DNA of 64,000 bases from Nocardia stercoris (GTDB lineage: Bacteria > Actinomycetota > Actinomycetes > Mycobacteriales > Mycobacteriaceae): contig NZ_RFFH01000001.1 of assembly GCF_003696265.1 (NCBI RefSeq), forward strand, positions 1,139,745 to 1,203,744, in the 5' to 3' direction. How positions within the stretch are numbered: the stretch's first letter is position 1; the number at the start of each line of letters is the position of its first letter. The notes below the pieces were generated by a model, which was not told the DNA's origin, did not search any database, and worked only from the letters and a program-made list of their open reading frames with translations. The translations under genes were made by a program, and so were the position numbers. Below are positions 52,430-61,326 of the stretch, piece by piece.

Positions 52430-52938
52430 TGATCGACATTCCCGCGGACAAGGACCCGATCGCCTACGTGTGGGGGGAGATGGTGCCGGGCATCGGCATC
52501 GCCGCGGCGAACCTCTCGCTCGCGGTCTACTCGCACAGCACCCTCGGCCTGCGCGAATTCGAGGCCGCGCGGCTGCGGATCGCCCAGATCAACGGCTGCC
52601 TGTTCTGCCTGGACTGGCGCACCGACCGCGACGGCGAGAAGGTCGAGGAGTCTTTCGCCGACGCCGTAACCGAATGGCGCACAACCGAATCCTTCGACGA
52701 CCGGACCCGCCTCGCCGCCGAGTACGCCGAACTGTACGCCCTCGACCACCACAGCCTCGACGAGGCGTTCTTCGACCGGATGAAGCAGCACTACACCCAC
52801 ACCGAGATCGTGGAACTGTCCATGTGCCTGGGTTCCTGGCTGGCCTTCGGCCGGCTCAACCGGGTGCTGGGGCTGGACGCGGTGTGCGTGCTGCCGAGCC
52901 ACGCCGCGCAGCAGTCCGGCGACGCCGCGCAGTCCTAG
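52426..52938 (+). CDS. Carboxymuconolactone decarboxylase (AhpD-like) family protein
   Basis: A 170-residue helical protein. LREFEAARLRIAQINGCLFC contains the CxxC of AhpD-like members (GCLFC), followed by LDWRTD and later EIVELSMCLGSWLAFGRLNR. CxxC members can be thiol peroxidases or alkylhydroperoxidase partners; others act on ring lactones. The ATG at 52426 overlaps the stop of the preceding gene and follows GGAAGGA. Confidence 0.85.
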   Translation: MMIDIPADKDPIAYVWGEMVPGIGIAAANLSLAVYSHSTLGLREFEAARLRIAQINGCLFCLDWRTDRDGEKVEESFADAVTEWRTTESFDDRTRLAAEYAELYALDHHSLDEAFFDRMKQHYTHTEIVELSMCLGSWLAFGRLNRVLGLDAVCVLPSHAAQQSGDAAQS

Positions 52939-52952
52939 TGTGCACCCGGTAC

Positions 52953-52984
52953 GAGCCGGTGCGCGGCTGTGCGCGCACCGGCTC
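52953..52984. terminator. Bidirectional hairpin terminator
   Basis: Perfect 13-bp arms (52953-52965, 52972-52984) with a 6-base loop between convergent genes ending at 52938 and 52992. Confidence 0.75.
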
Positions 52985-52991
52985 GATCGGT

Positions 52992-54320
52992 TCAGCTACC
53001 CGAACTGCCTGCGCTGCCGGAACTTCCGGTACCGCCGGTCGATGTGCCACCGCCGTTGTCCGGCGGCGCGGTCCAAGTGGCGGGCAGGTGCCCGAGCCGG
53101 ACCCGCTGCGGGTGGGTGCCCACCGGTGTCGAGGTGACCTTCGCGCCGGTGGCGAAGTCGATGGCCGTCACCTGGTTCGCGCCGGATTCGGAGATGAGGC
53201 AGTCCTTGCCGTCACCGCTGACCGTCGCCCAGTACGGCTTCGACGCCGGGACGAGCGCGCCGGGCTGCAGGGTGGTGCGGTCGACGACCGTCGCGTAGTC
53301 GTCCATGGTGCCCGCGACGCACAGCTTGGCGCCGGTCGGATCGATCGACAGCCCGTGGTGGCGGGAGTCGAGCACCCAGGTGGTGCGGTCGGGGTTGAGG
53401 TTCGGGTTCCCCGGCAGGGTCGCGATGCGCAGGATCTTGTCCTGGGCGATGTCGTATTCCAGGAAGCCGTTGAAGAACGACACCTGGAAATAGAGCTTGG
53501 TCTGGTCCGGGCTGAAGGCCACCGGGCGCACGGCGTTCGACAGGTCGTTGCGGCCGAACGCGTCCAGCCGGGCCCGCATGTCGATGGTCTTGATCGGCGC
53601 GAAGGTGTTCGCGTCGACGATGGTGATGTGCCGGTCACCCTTGGTGAAGTCTTGCCAGGGTGCATCGAATCCGGTTTCCACGTTGCCGATCGACATGTTC
53701 CACAACTTGCCGTCCTTGGTGAAGACGTTCTCGTGCGGGCTGTCGCCGGTGGCGAATTCGCCGACCTCCTGGCCGGTGTGGATGTCGAGGACCTGCACCT
53801 TGTTGGCGGTCGAGGCGGAGACCGCGACCCGGTTGCCGTCCGGCGACACCGCCATGTGGTCGGCCCGGTTGCCTGCGACGGCGAAGCGCCAGTTCAGCTT
53901 TCCGGTCGCGGTGTCGATGGAGACGACGTCGGCGAAGCTGGGGCGCGACGCCACGACGGCCGAACCGTCAGGCGTGGTGTACATGTCGTCGACGTACTGG
54001 TCGTGGCCCTGGCCGACGAGTTGCCGGATGCCGAGGAAGAACCCGGCCCGGATGGGGTTGCTGAAGATCTCCGCCAGGCGCTGGTCCTTGTCGGGGATGA
54101 TGTTGATCCGGCCGATCTTGGCGAAGTCGCCGGTGGAGTGGATGACGTCGGCGGTGCCGTCCCAGTTGTTGCCGACGAGCATCACCTCCTGCAGGGCGGT
54201 CTGCGCGTTCGCGGATTCGACCGCACCGGGAGCGGTGACGGCGGCGACGCCGATGGCGATCATGGTTGCGGTGCGGCGCAGCGCTTTTCTGCGTCGGCGA
54301 GCGGGAGTGGGCTCGGGCAT
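52992..54320 (-). CDS. Secreted YncE-like beta-propeller protein
   Basis: A 442-residue exported protein. An N-terminal basic stretch and hydrophobic segment (RRKALRRTATMIAIGVAAVTAPG up to SANAQ) form a signal peptide. The rest has blade-like repeats such as MYTTPDGSAVVASRPSFADVV, VSPDGNRVAVSASTANKVQVLD and FSPDQTKLYFQVSF, as in YncE/SMP-30-like propellers. A Gly/Ser/Thr tail ends it. The ATG at 54320 follows AGGAGG by seven bases. A 34-bp dyad lies in its leader. Its ligand is unknown. Confidence 0.82.
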   Translation of the reverse strand: MPEPTPARRRRKALRRTATMIAIGVAAVTAPGAVESANAQTALQEVMLVGNNWDGTADVIHSTGDFAKIGRINIIPDKDQRLAEIFSNPIRAGFFLGIRQLVGQGHDQYVDDMYTTPDGSAVVASRPSFADVVSIDTATGKLNWRFAVAGNRADHMAVSPDGNRVAVSASTANKVQVLDIHTGQEVGEFATGDSPHENVFTKDGKLWNMSIGNVETGFDAPWQDFTKGDRHITIVDANTFAPIKTIDMRARLDAFGRNDLSNAVRPVAFSPDQTKLYFQVSFFNGFLEYDIAQDKILRIATLPGNPNLNPDRTTWVLDSRHHGLSIDPTGAKLCVAGTMDDYATVVDRTTLQPGALVPASKPYWATVSGDGKDCLISESGANQVTAIDFATGAKVTSTPVGTHPQRVRLGHLPATWTAPPDNGGGTSTGGTGSSGSAGSSGS

Positions 54321-54342
54321 GGACTTCCTCCTGAGAGATACG

Positions 54343-54376
54343 ACCAAGTTCGAATATTTGCGTATTCAGACTTGGT
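54343..54376 (-). promoter_or_regulatory. 34-bp dyad in the leader of the beta-propeller gene
   Basis: ACCAAGT (54343-54349) pairs with ACTTGGT (54370-54376), and GAATA (54352-54356) with TATTC (54363-54367) at symmetric positions, around 6 central bases. It lies 23-56 bases upstream of the ATG, and its AT-rich centre (AATATTTGCGTATT) could overlap a promoter. Operator or RNA stem are both possible. Confidence 0.6.
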
Positions 54377-54461
54377 GCGTGAAATAGTAGGACGCCGTGC
54401 CGGTGTCCACAAGGTTTTCTCGAGTTCGGGCCCGAACCGGCTCGGCCGGGCCCACTACGAC

Positions 54462-55205
54462 TCAGGTGAGGACGAGAAGTTCTGTCGCAGAAGCGATCTC
54501 GGTGCGCAACCCGGCCTTGGTGGCGATTCGGGCCAGCCCCTTCACGTCGGTGGGCTCGGCGCGGGTCAGCACCAGCGCGCGGGCGAGCAGTCCCTTGTGG
54601 TGTTTGTTGAAGTGGCTCACCACGGTTCGGGTGCCGTCGGGCTTCTCGGTGAGCACTGTGGCGGTCACCGCGCCCGGTACCGGGCCCAACTGCTGATACA
54701 CCCCCGACCGCAGGTCGACCACCAACTCGCCGTCGCTGCCCGCCGCGAGTGCGGGCGCCAGGGCCGGCTTCCACAGCGCGGCCAAGGTGGACAGCCCCGG
54801 CAGCTTCGAGCCACCGGAGAGCCGGTAGGCCGGAATCGGGTCGGCGGCGCGGACCGCGCCGAACAGCGCCGAGCCGATCGCGAGCCGGGCGTAGGCCTTC
54901 TCCCGCTGCACCTTGGTGAACGAGCCGGCGTCCAGGGCGTCGTAGAGCACCCCGGTATAGCGCTGCAGCGCCGGGCGGGTGGGGGCGGACCGCAGCGCCG
55001 CGTTACGCGCGATCTCGGCGTCACCCCCCTTGCCGAGCGACAGCGCGGCCACCGACGCGGCCGGGTCTGCGGCCAGCGCCACGAGCCGATCCACCAGCTC
55101 CGCCCGCACCGCGGTGAGCTGGGGAAACGACAGTGCGTCCAGGTCCAGCGGAGCTGGGGAACCACCGTCGGACTTGGTTTCGGAGGGCGGCAGCAATACG
55201 AGCAC
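54462..55205 (-). CDS. yaaA: YaaA family (DUF328/UPF0246) peroxide-response protein
   Basis: A 247-residue cytoplasmic protein of the YaaA family, which in E. coli limits free iron during peroxide stress and binds DNA. The start [14 protein letters not shown] is the family signature, followed by [33 protein letters not shown] and [18 protein letters not shown]. The GTG at 55205 gives exactly this N-terminus. It is divergent from proS, 59 bases away. Confidence 0.88.
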   Translation of the reverse strand: MLVLLPPSETKSDGGSPAPLDLDALSFPQLTAVRAELVDRLVALAADPAASVAALSLGKGGDAEIARNAALRSAPTRPALQRYTGVLYDALDAGSFTKVQREKAYARLAIGSALFGAVRAADPIPAYRLSGGSKLPGLSTLAALWKPALAPALAAGSDGELVVDLRSGVYQQLGPVPGAVTATVLTEKPDGTRTVVSHFNKHHKGLLARALVLTRAEPTDVKGLARIATKAGLRTEIASATELLVLT

Positions 55206-55264
55206 GAACGGATACGGTAATCGCCTTGCGAGGACCGTCCTGCCAGGGACTACGCTGTGCACCC

Positions 55265-57022
55265 GTGATCACCCGCCTCTCGCACCTGTTCCTGCGTACC
55301 CTGCGTGACGACCCCGCCGACGCCGAGGTGCCCAGCCACAAGCTTCTCGTCCGCGCCGGCTATGTCCGCCGCGTCGCCCCGGGCGTCTACTCGTGGCTGC
55401 CGCTGGGACTGCGGGTGCTGCGCAAGGTCGAGGACGTGGTCCGCGAAGAGATGAACGCCATCGGGGCACAGGAGATCTCGCTGCCCGCGCTGCTGCCGCG
55501 CGAACCGTACGAGACCACCAAGCGCTGGACCGAATACGGCGACGGCCTGTTCCGGCTCAAGGACCGCAAGGGACAGGACTACCTGCTCGGCCCCACCCAC
55601 GAGGAGCTGTTCGCGCTCACCGTCAAGGGTGAGTACAACTCGTACAAGGATCTGCCGGTCACGCTGTACCAGATCCAGACCAAGTACCGCGACGAAGGCC
55701 GTCCCCGCGCGGGCATCCTGCGCGGCCGCGAGTTCATCATGAAGGACTCCTACTCCTTCGACCTCGACGACGAGGGCCTGAAGAACAGCTACGCCGCGCA
55801 CCGGCAGGCCTACCAGCGCATCTTCGACCGGCTCGGCGTCAGCTACGTGATCGTGGCCGCCACCTCCGGTGCCATGGGCGGTAGCGCGTCGGAGGAGTTC
55901 CTGGCCGACAGCCCGGTCGGCGAGGACACCTACGTGATCTGCCGCGAGTCCGGCTACGCCGCGAACGTCGAAGCCGTGGTCACCCCGGCGCCCGCCGCCC
56001 GTCCGATCGAGGGCTTGCCCGCGGCCGTCGTGCACGACACCCCGGACACCGCGACCATCGCCACCCTGGTCGACTGGGCCAACGGCGCCGGCCTGGCCGA
56101 GCAGTTCGGCCGCCCGGTCACCGCGGCCGACACGTTGAAGAACGTGATCGTGAAGCTGCGCCACCCGGACGGCAAGACCGAACTGCTCGGCATCGGCGTG
56201 CCCGGCGACCGTGAGATCGACGAGAAGCGCCTGGGCGCCTCGCTCGAGCCCGCCGAGGTGGAACTGCTCACCGAGGCCGACTTCAAGGAGAACCCCTTCC
56301 TGGTGAAGGGCTACATCGGCCCGAAGGCATTGCTGGAGAACGGGGTTCGCTACCTGGTCGACCCGCGCGTGAGCACCGGGTCGACCTGGATCACCGGCGC
56401 CGACGAAGCGGGCAAGCACATCGTGGGCCTGGTCGCGGGCCGCGACTTCACCCCCGACGGCACCATCGAGGCCGCCGAGGTCCGCGACGGTGACCCGTCG
56501 CCCGACGGTGCCGGCGTACTGGAGTCCGCGCGCGGCATCGAGATCGGGCACATCTTCCAGCTGGGCCGCAAGTACACCGACGCTTTCGACGTGGACGTGC
56601 TCGGCGAGAACGGCAAGCCGGTGCGCCTGACCATGGGTTCCTACGGTGTCGGTGTGTCCCGCATGGTCGCGGTGCTGGCCGAGCAGAAGCACGACGAGAA
56701 AGGCCTGCGCTGGCCGCGCGAGGTCGCGCCGTTCGACGTGCACGTGGTGATCGCCAACAAGGACGAGGGTGCCCGCTCCGGCGCCGAAGCCCTTGCCGCG
56801 CAACTGGATGCGGCCGGTCTCGAGGTCCTGCTCGACGACCGCACCGCCTCGCCGGGGGTGAAGTTCAAGGACGCCGAACTGCTGGGCATGCCGCTGATCG
56901 TGGTCGTGGGCCGTGGGTACGCCGACGGCAAGGTCGAGATCCGCGACCGGTTCGCCGGTACGGCGGAGGAGATCCCGGCGGACACCGCGGTGGAGGCCGT
57001 GGTGGCGCGGGTTCGGGGCTGA
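55265..57022 (+). CDS. proS: Prolyl-tRNA synthetase
   Basis: Class II aminoacyl-tRNA synthetase of 585 residues (bacterial type with an INS editing domain). Motif 1 is near [20 protein letters not shown], motif 2 is [19 protein letters not shown] and motif 3 is [15 protein letters not shown]. The editing insertion covers about residues 225-405, and the anticodon-binding domain is at the end ([20 protein letters not shown]). The start GTG gives the conserved [20 protein letters not shown]. The gene ends in a hairpin with a short T run. Confidence 0.97.
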   Translation: MITRLSHLFLRTLRDDPADAEVPSHKLLVRAGYVRRVAPGVYSWLPLGLRVLRKVEDVVREEMNAIGAQEISLPALLPREPYETTKRWTEYGDGLFRLKDRKGQDYLLGPTHEELFALTVKGEYNSYKDLPVTLYQIQTKYRDEGRPRAGILRGREFIMKDSYSFDLDDEGLKNSYAAHRQAYQRIFDRLGVSYVIVAATSGAMGGSASEEFLADSPVGEDTYVICRESGYAANVEAVVTPAPAARPIEGLPAAVVHDTPDTATIATLVDWANGAGLAEQFGRPVTAADTLKNVIVKLRHPDGKTELLGIGVPGDREIDEKRLGASLEPAEVELLTEADFKENPFLVKGYIGPKALLENGVRYLVDPRVSTGSTWITGADEAGKHIVGLVAGRDFTPDGTIEAAEVRDGDPSPDGAGVLESARGIEIGHIFQLGRKYTDAFDVDVLGENGKPVRLTMGSYGVGVSRMVAVLAEQKHDEKGLRWPREVAPFDVHVVIANKDEGARSGAEALAAQLDAAGLEVLLDDRTASPGVKFKDAELLGMPLIVVVGRGYADGKVEIRDRFAGTAEEIPADTAVEAVVARVRG

Positions 57023-57032
57023 TTCGAAACTC

Positions 57033-57072
57033 CAGGCCGGTCACGCGGAGCGAATGCTCTGTGTGACCGGCC
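57033..57072 (+). terminator. Rho-independent terminator of proS
   Basis: AGGCCGGTCAC (57033-57043) pairs with GTGACCGGCCT (57062-57072), followed by TTT. It begins 10 bases after the proS stop. Confidence 0.75.
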
Positions 57073-57095
57073 TTTTCGTGTGTCGACGTTCGCCG

Positions 57096-57662
57096 TCAAG
57101 TGCTCGCGGGCCAGACGACATGCAGCACCCGCTCCGGCCAGTCGTCGGGGACACCGGCGACCGTGACATACGCGCCGTAGAACGACCCGATGAGCATGCC
57201 GGTGAGCGCGTCGAAGTCGGTGGACTCGGGAAAACCGCCCGCCGCCAGCGCCGCGCGCAGCATCGCCCGGCGCGGCTCGACCAAGCGAGTCTTGAACAGC
57301 TGCAACAGTTCCGGGTGCCGCTCCTGCTCGGCGAGCAGTGAGCCGAGGATCGCCATGGCCGGGATGGACCGCAGATTGTGGTGGAAGTTCGTCAGGATCG
57401 CCAGTGCGTGCGCCCGCGGGGTCGGCGCGCCCGCGGGCGGCTCCTCGACCCGCAGTGAGCCGATCACCGCGGCCACCAGCTCGGCCTTGTTCCGGTAGCG
57501 CCGGCGCAGGCTGGGCGTGGTGGTGCCCGCGGCGGCCGCGACGGCCTCCAACGACATTCGGGCATAACCGAATTCGCCGAGGTGACGCGCGGCGGTGGAC
57601 AGGAGTGCTTCGTCGAGCGCCGGATTGCGCGGTCGCCCTGCTTTCATCGGTGGGAAGTCCAT
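57096..57662 (-). CDS. TetR-family transcriptional regulator
   Basis: A 188-residue repressor. The helix-turn-helix (EALLSTAARHLGEFGYARMS ... AGTTTPSLRRRYRNKAELV) is followed by a helical ligand domain with IPAMAILGSLLAEQERHPEL. The ATG at 57662 was chosen; an ATG five codons later is possible. It is divergent from two ABM-like genes and shares a 49-bp promoter with a dyad, so it probably controls both them and itself. Confidence 0.85.
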   Translation of the reverse strand: MDFPPMKAGRPRNPALDEALLSTAARHLGEFGYARMSLEAVAAAAGTTTPSLRRRYRNKAELVAAVIGSLRVEEPPAGAPTPRAHALAILTNFHHNLRSIPAMAILGSLLAEQERHPELLQLFKTRLVEPRRAMLRAALAAGGFPESTDFDALTGMLIGSFYGAYVTVAGVPDDWPERVLHVVWPAST

Positions 57663-57687
57663 TACGTTCCGAGTGTATATCGTAATG
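57660..57687. promoter_or_regulatory. Operator dyad between tetR and the ABM-like genes
   Basis: CATTACG (57660-57666) and CGTAATG (57681-57687) are perfect inverted repeats 14 bases apart. The first covers the tetR start codon, and the second lies 25 bases before the ABM-like start. Form and place fit a TetR binding site. Confidence 0.6.
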
Positions 57688-57711
57688 TTTTTGACCGAGG
57701 AAGGATCCACC

Positions 57712-58041
57712 ATGACCGAGTCGTTGCCGGCCACCGCGGTCGTCCGCGTCGGACGCGCCACCTTCGAGCCGAGCCGGTACGCCGAATTCGACGCCCTGGT
57801 GCGCAAGCAGGCCGAATACCTGGTCCCCGCCATCGAGGAACTTCCCGGACTGCTGCACTGGTTCACCGGTGTCTCGCCGGAGGGGTCGATGGTGCAGATC
57901 AGCGTGTGGGACACCGAGGAGCACGCCGAACAGATGGACGAGCTGAAGCTCATGGCCGTCGTCGCCCGCGGGGAGATGGAAGCCATCGGCGGGAAATTCA
58001 TCCGGCCGATCATCAACTACCCGATCGACTGGACCATCTGA
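57712..58041 (+). CDS. ABM-like ferredoxin-fold protein, copy 1
   Basis: A 109-residue dimeric alpha-beta barrel-type protein resembling antibiotic-biosynthesis-monooxygenase-like and DABB proteins. Landmarks: AEYLVPAIEELPGLLHWFTG, EGSMVQISVWDTEEHAEQMD and the ending INYPIDWTI. The ATG follows AGGAAGGA. It is followed 24 bases later by a clear paralogue with the same ending, so the pair arose by tandem duplication. The catalysed reaction, if any, is unknown. Confidence 0.8.
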   Translation: MTESLPATAVVRVGRATFEPSRYAEFDALVRKQAEYLVPAIEELPGLLHWFTGVSPEGSMVQISVWDTEEHAEQMDELKLMAVVARGEMEAIGGKFIRPIINYPIDWTI

Positions 58042-58065
58042 CCCCGAGCGCCGGAAGGAACTTCC

Positions 58066-58395
58066 ATGTCCCGATCGTTGCCGGTGACCGCGGTCGTGCA
58101 CTTCGCCCGCGGTAGCTTCGACCCGAGCCGGTTCGCCGAGGTCGACACCCTGGCGAGCAAGCAAGCCGACTATCTCGTTCCGGCCATCCGGGCGCTCCCG
58201 GGGCTCATCCACTGGTACACGGCGGTCTCGCCCGAGGGCTCGATCGCGAACGTCAGTATCTGGGACTCCGAAGAGCATGCGGCGCAGATGGATCGGCTGC
58301 ACGAGATGGTCGTCGTGGCTCGCGGGGAGTTCGAGGCGCTGGGCGGCCTGACGTTCCACCCGATCGTGAACTATCCGATCGACTGGACCATCTGA
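58066..58395 (+). CDS. ABM-like ferredoxin-fold protein, copy 2
   Basis: A 109-residue paralogue of the preceding gene, of equal length. Shared blocks include SLPVTAVV, KQADYLVPAI, LPGLIHWYT, SPEGSI, WDSEEHAAQMD, VVARGE and NYPIDWTI. Differences cluster in the N-terminal strand and the region before the final strand. It has its own ribosome site (GGAAGGAAC), belongs to the same TetR-controlled unit and ends in a strong hairpin. Confidence 0.8.
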   Translation: MSRSLPVTAVVHFARGSFDPSRFAEVDTLASKQADYLVPAIRALPGLIHWYTAVSPEGSIANVSIWDSEEHAAQMDRLHEMVVVARGEFEALGGLTFHPIVNYPIDWTI

Positions 58396-58406
58396 CCCGG
58401 GACGAC

Positions 58407-58452
58407 GAGAGAGCCGGTCGCACCGCGGGTTTACGGTACGACCGGCTCTCTC
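58407..58452. terminator. Bidirectional hairpin terminator
   Basis: GAGAGAGCCGGTCG (58407-58420) pairs perfectly with 58439-58452 between convergent genes ending at 58395 and 58493. Confidence 0.75.
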
Positions 58453-58492
58453 ATGTCGGCACCGGAGACGTCGGTGCCGTGGACCGGGTGGG

Positions 58493-59902
58493 TCAGCTGT
58501 AGGCCTTGGCGACGCCGTCGAGAAGGTGTTCGAAGGTGTCGTAGTCGGGCGGGTTGATCGAGTTCAGGACGTCCGCGTCGACCGGAACCTGGTGGGCGGC
58601 GGCAACTTTGGTGAACAGGCTCTGATCCGTGGGGCGGAAGCCGTGCTCGGCCGCCAGCTGCTGCAGCACCGGATCGGTGGTCAGCAGCTTGCCCAGGGTG
58701 TCGCCCTTGTCGTCCAGCGGGACGACGGTGTGCTGGGACATGGTGGTGGGCTTGGGATACATCAGCACCATGCCGGGCTTCAGCGCCCCGTGCGCGGCCG
58801 CGTCGACGTACTGGGCCTCGTAGATCCAGACCATGGGCGCCGGGCCCATACCGTTGGCCAGGTAGTCCTTGAACGGCGCGTCCGAGCTGGGCTCGGTGAA
58901 GCCCTGCCGGGTGAACAGCCGCGAGATCCGCGACACCGCATAGTCTTCCGCGGTGCCGCCGCGGACCGTGCTGTTGTCGTTGGCGACGTAGGCGGTGACC
59001 GCCAGGAACATTGCCGCCGAGTTCGAGGTGCGCGGGTCGGTGGTGGACACCAGGATGTTCTTGGGCACCGCGTAGGAGGTGTTGCCGGGCAACTGATTCC
59101 ACTGCTTGCCCTGCTCGGCCAGCTGCAGGAACTTCTGTACGTCGAATTGCGGTGTGGGACCGGGCGTCACGACACCCGCCGCGGTGAGCAGGTCGACGAT
59201 GGGCGCGAACGTGGCGATCGCCATCGGCGAGGAGAACGGCGTGTACTTGGCCGCTCCGACCTTGCGCGCCAACTGGATCCGCTCGGCGGCGTCCGCGCTG
59301 GACGGGAACGCGAAGTCGTACTTGCTCAGGTCCGTCGAGGTGGCCATCTGCCGGGAGCCGGCCGGATCCGCGTCGACCTTCAGACCGTGCTTCGCCAGTT
59401 CGTCGACCACCTGCGGGTCGGCGAAGAAGTCGGACTTCTCCGACCCGATCACGCCGTGCACCTCGGTCAGCGCCGCGGCGGCGGGTGCGGTGGTGGCATG
59501 CCGGCCGGTGGCGGTCACCGCGACGGCGACCACCGCGACCACGCCGACGGCGATCCCCGCGAGCACCTTCCGATTCCGCGGCAGCGTCGACAGGGTAGTA
59601 CGGAAGATGTCCGGAAGGTGTACTGAATTCGAATTCGGATTACCGTCCCGGGAAATTCGTGGTGACTCGGAATTCTCGCCGCCGACTTCCGATCCCTCGG
59701 GCGCCGGATCCAATTCACGGCGCGCGATCCGCTCCACCAGAATGGGTACGAATTCACGGACGGTATGGCCGTCGAACCGCCGCCGGACTTCGCCCACGAC
59801 CGACTCGACCTGCTCCGCTGTGTGTACCTCGCTGTAGTCTCCGACCAGGCGTTCCGTCATGGAACGCAGCGCTTTTTCTTCGCGGGCAGTGTCGACCGCC
59901 AC
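58493..59902 (-). CDS. Membrane-anchored protein: three-helix N-terminal domain plus solute-binding-like extracellular domain
   Basis: A 469-residue protein. Residues 5-65 form a small helical domain (LRSMTERLVGDYSEVHTAEQ followed by VESVVGEVRRRFDGHTVREF), the three-helix bundle found at the N-terminus of some actinobacterial phosphatases and regulators. One membrane helix is at about 112-131. The outside part resembles a type 2 periplasmic solute-binding protein: DFAFPSSADAAERIQ, YTPFSSPMAIATFAPIVDLL and WIYEAQYVDAAAHGALKPGM. An inward dimerisation domain joined to an outward binding domain suggests a sensor, but no transporter genes are adjacent. The GTG follows GAGGAG. Confidence 0.7.
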   Translation of the reverse strand: MAVDTAREEKALRSMTERLVGDYSEVHTAEQVESVVGEVRRRFDGHTVREFVPILVERIARRELDPAPEGSEVGGENSESPRISRDGNPNSNSVHLPDIFRTTLSTLPRNRKVLAGIAVGVVAVVAVAVTATGRHATTAPAAAALTEVHGVIGSEKSDFFADPQVVDELAKHGLKVDADPAGSRQMATSTDLSKYDFAFPSSADAAERIQLARKVGAAKYTPFSSPMAIATFAPIVDLLTAAGVVTPGPTPQFDVQKFLQLAEQGKQWNQLPGNTSYAVPKNILVSTTDPRTSNSAAMFLAVTAYVANDNSTVRGGTAEDYAVSRISRLFTRQGFTEPSSDAPFKDYLANGMGPAPMVWIYEAQYVDAAAHGALKPGMVLMYPKPTTMSQHTVVPLDDKGDTLGKLLTTDPVLQQLAAEHGFRPTDQSLFTKVAAAHQVPVDADVLNSINPPDYDTFEHLLDGVAKAYS

Positions 59903-60127
59903 CGTAACTCCTCGAATCGGATCGAACCGGATCGCGCGCCCGAATTAGTAGCCGGGGCAACGTAACTGCCGACTTTACCGGGGCGGTCGCGATCATTGTG
60001 ATCCGTGCTGGGAATAGTGCCGCAAAGGAAATCGGACCGTCTGGTATGCGGATGTCGATTTCTTCGGGGCGGAATGCGTCACCGGAATTCTTGCACCGAT
60101 CGGCCGGTGGGTCCGCGGCAGCCTGAT

Positions 60128-60565
60128 TCAGGACTTGCCGGGGAACGGCGCGGTCGTCGGAGCCGCGCCCAGGATGCCCTGCCAGGTGGCCTGTCGCACG
60201 GCGCAGTCGGTCAGCGCGTCGATCGCCGTGCGCCGCACCTCGGGGGAGTCGGCCCGCTCGACGACCGCCCGCCACGCGGTAGCCGTGTCGGACTCCACGG
60301 TGGCGGCCAGTTGCGCCGCCGGAATCGGGTCGTCGACCCGGTTCGGCGTGGTGTAGGCGGCGGCCGCGGCCGGCACCGTCGCCCCGGCCGCCTTCAACGC
60401 GTCGATCGTCGCGTCGCGCCGGGTGCGATGGGCGGCGGTGAACTCGGCCACGATCTTGGCCCGCTCGGGCGCGCAGTACGCGGCGACCAGGCCGTAGGCG
60501 TACACGGCCGCGTACTCGGCGGCCAGCGCGTCGGACAGTGCCTGCTGATCGGCGGTGGTGGTCAT
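60128..60565 (-). CDS. DUF4439 ferritin-like protein
   Basis: A 145-residue four-helix protein of the DUF4439 ferritin-like family: LSDALAAEYAAVYAYGLVAA carries Glu and Tyr as in diiron folds, followed by FTAAHRTRRDATIDALKAAG. It lacks an obvious full set of metal ligands. Its ATG overlaps the stop of the upstream lipoprotein gene by four bases (60562-60565), so the two are translated together, as their counterparts are in mycobacteria (from memory, Rv2843-Rv2844). Confidence 0.82.
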   Translation of the reverse strand: MTTTADQQALSDALAAEYAAVYAYGLVAAYCAPERAKIVAEFTAAHRTRRDATIDALKAAGATVPAAAAAYTTPNRVDDPIPAAQLAATVESDTATAWRAVVERADSPEVRRTAIDALTDCAVRQATWQGILGAAPTTAPFPGKS

Positions 60566-61110
60566 GCGAGCAGAACTCCTGCGTGGGCGGCGCACGCGGC
60601 GCTGATCGAGGCGAGCAGGCCGGCACGGAAACCGTTCTGCCCCTGGGCCAGATCGGCGGCGGACTGCTGCGACTTGGTGAGCTGGGCGCGCACCGCGGCG
60701 GGGGTGGGCGGCGGGGCCGGCGCGGCCGGCGGATCGACCGGGGGCGTGCTCGACTTCGGCAACGTGCCGTCACCGTAAGTGCCTCGCGCACGGTCGATTT
60801 CGGCGCGCAAGGCGTCCGCGTGGGCGGTGCGCTGGGTGGCGATCAGGGTCAGCGCGGCGCTGTGGTCCGGCGCGGTGGCGATCGCGCTCTGCGCCCACAC
60901 CGCGTCGGTGCGGGCGTCCTGTTCGGGGCCGAGCAGGACGTCGACGGGCGGGGGAGGCGGTGGCGCACAGGCGCTCAGCGCGGCCACGGCCGCGGTACCA
61001 CCGGCGGCGACCACGACGGTGCCGGCCGCCCGTAGCAGCGCGCGACGGTCCGAACGGACAGCGGAGAGTGGCGGGGAGACAGACGGGGAGGTGGCCGACA
61101 CGGCACCCAT
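60562..61110 (-). CDS. Exported lipoprotein, partner of the DUF4439 protein
   Basis: About 182 residues. A twin-arginine-like signal (SDRRALLRAAGTVVVAAGG) ends in the lipobox LSAC, followed by a Pro-rich stretch. The mature part is helical (RTDAVWAQSAIATAPDHSAA and LTLIATQRTAHADALRAEID), and its last segment (LAQGQNGFRAGLLASISAACAAHAGVLL) resembles a DUF4439-like helix pair. The start is uncertain: ATG at 61110 or GTG at 61155. Function unknown. Confidence 0.72.
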   Translation of the reverse strand: MGAVSATSPSVSPPLSAVRSDRRALLRAAGTVVVAAGGTAAVAALSACAPPPPPPVDVLLGPEQDARTDAVWAQSAIATAPDHSAALTLIATQRTAHADALRAEIDRARGTYGDGTLPKSSTPPVDPPAAPAPPPTPAAVRAQLTKSQQSAADLAQGQNGFRAGLLASISAACAAHAGVLLA

Positions 61111-61326
61111 CGTGCCAGTGATCGTGATCCGCGGGCGGACCGAGGTTGCCGACACGCAGAGGTGACGGCCGAATCCGGTCCGTGGCCTGCGGTGATGCGT
61201 CCGGGCGGACCGGGGCGGCGGGATCGGGCCGACGGTCCTTTACACTCTTGCAGCGCGTTACGCTAGACCTGCGGCGGAACTACGCGGAGTTGTCCCTTCG
61301 TCACAACTGAACCAGGAGTCGCCCAC

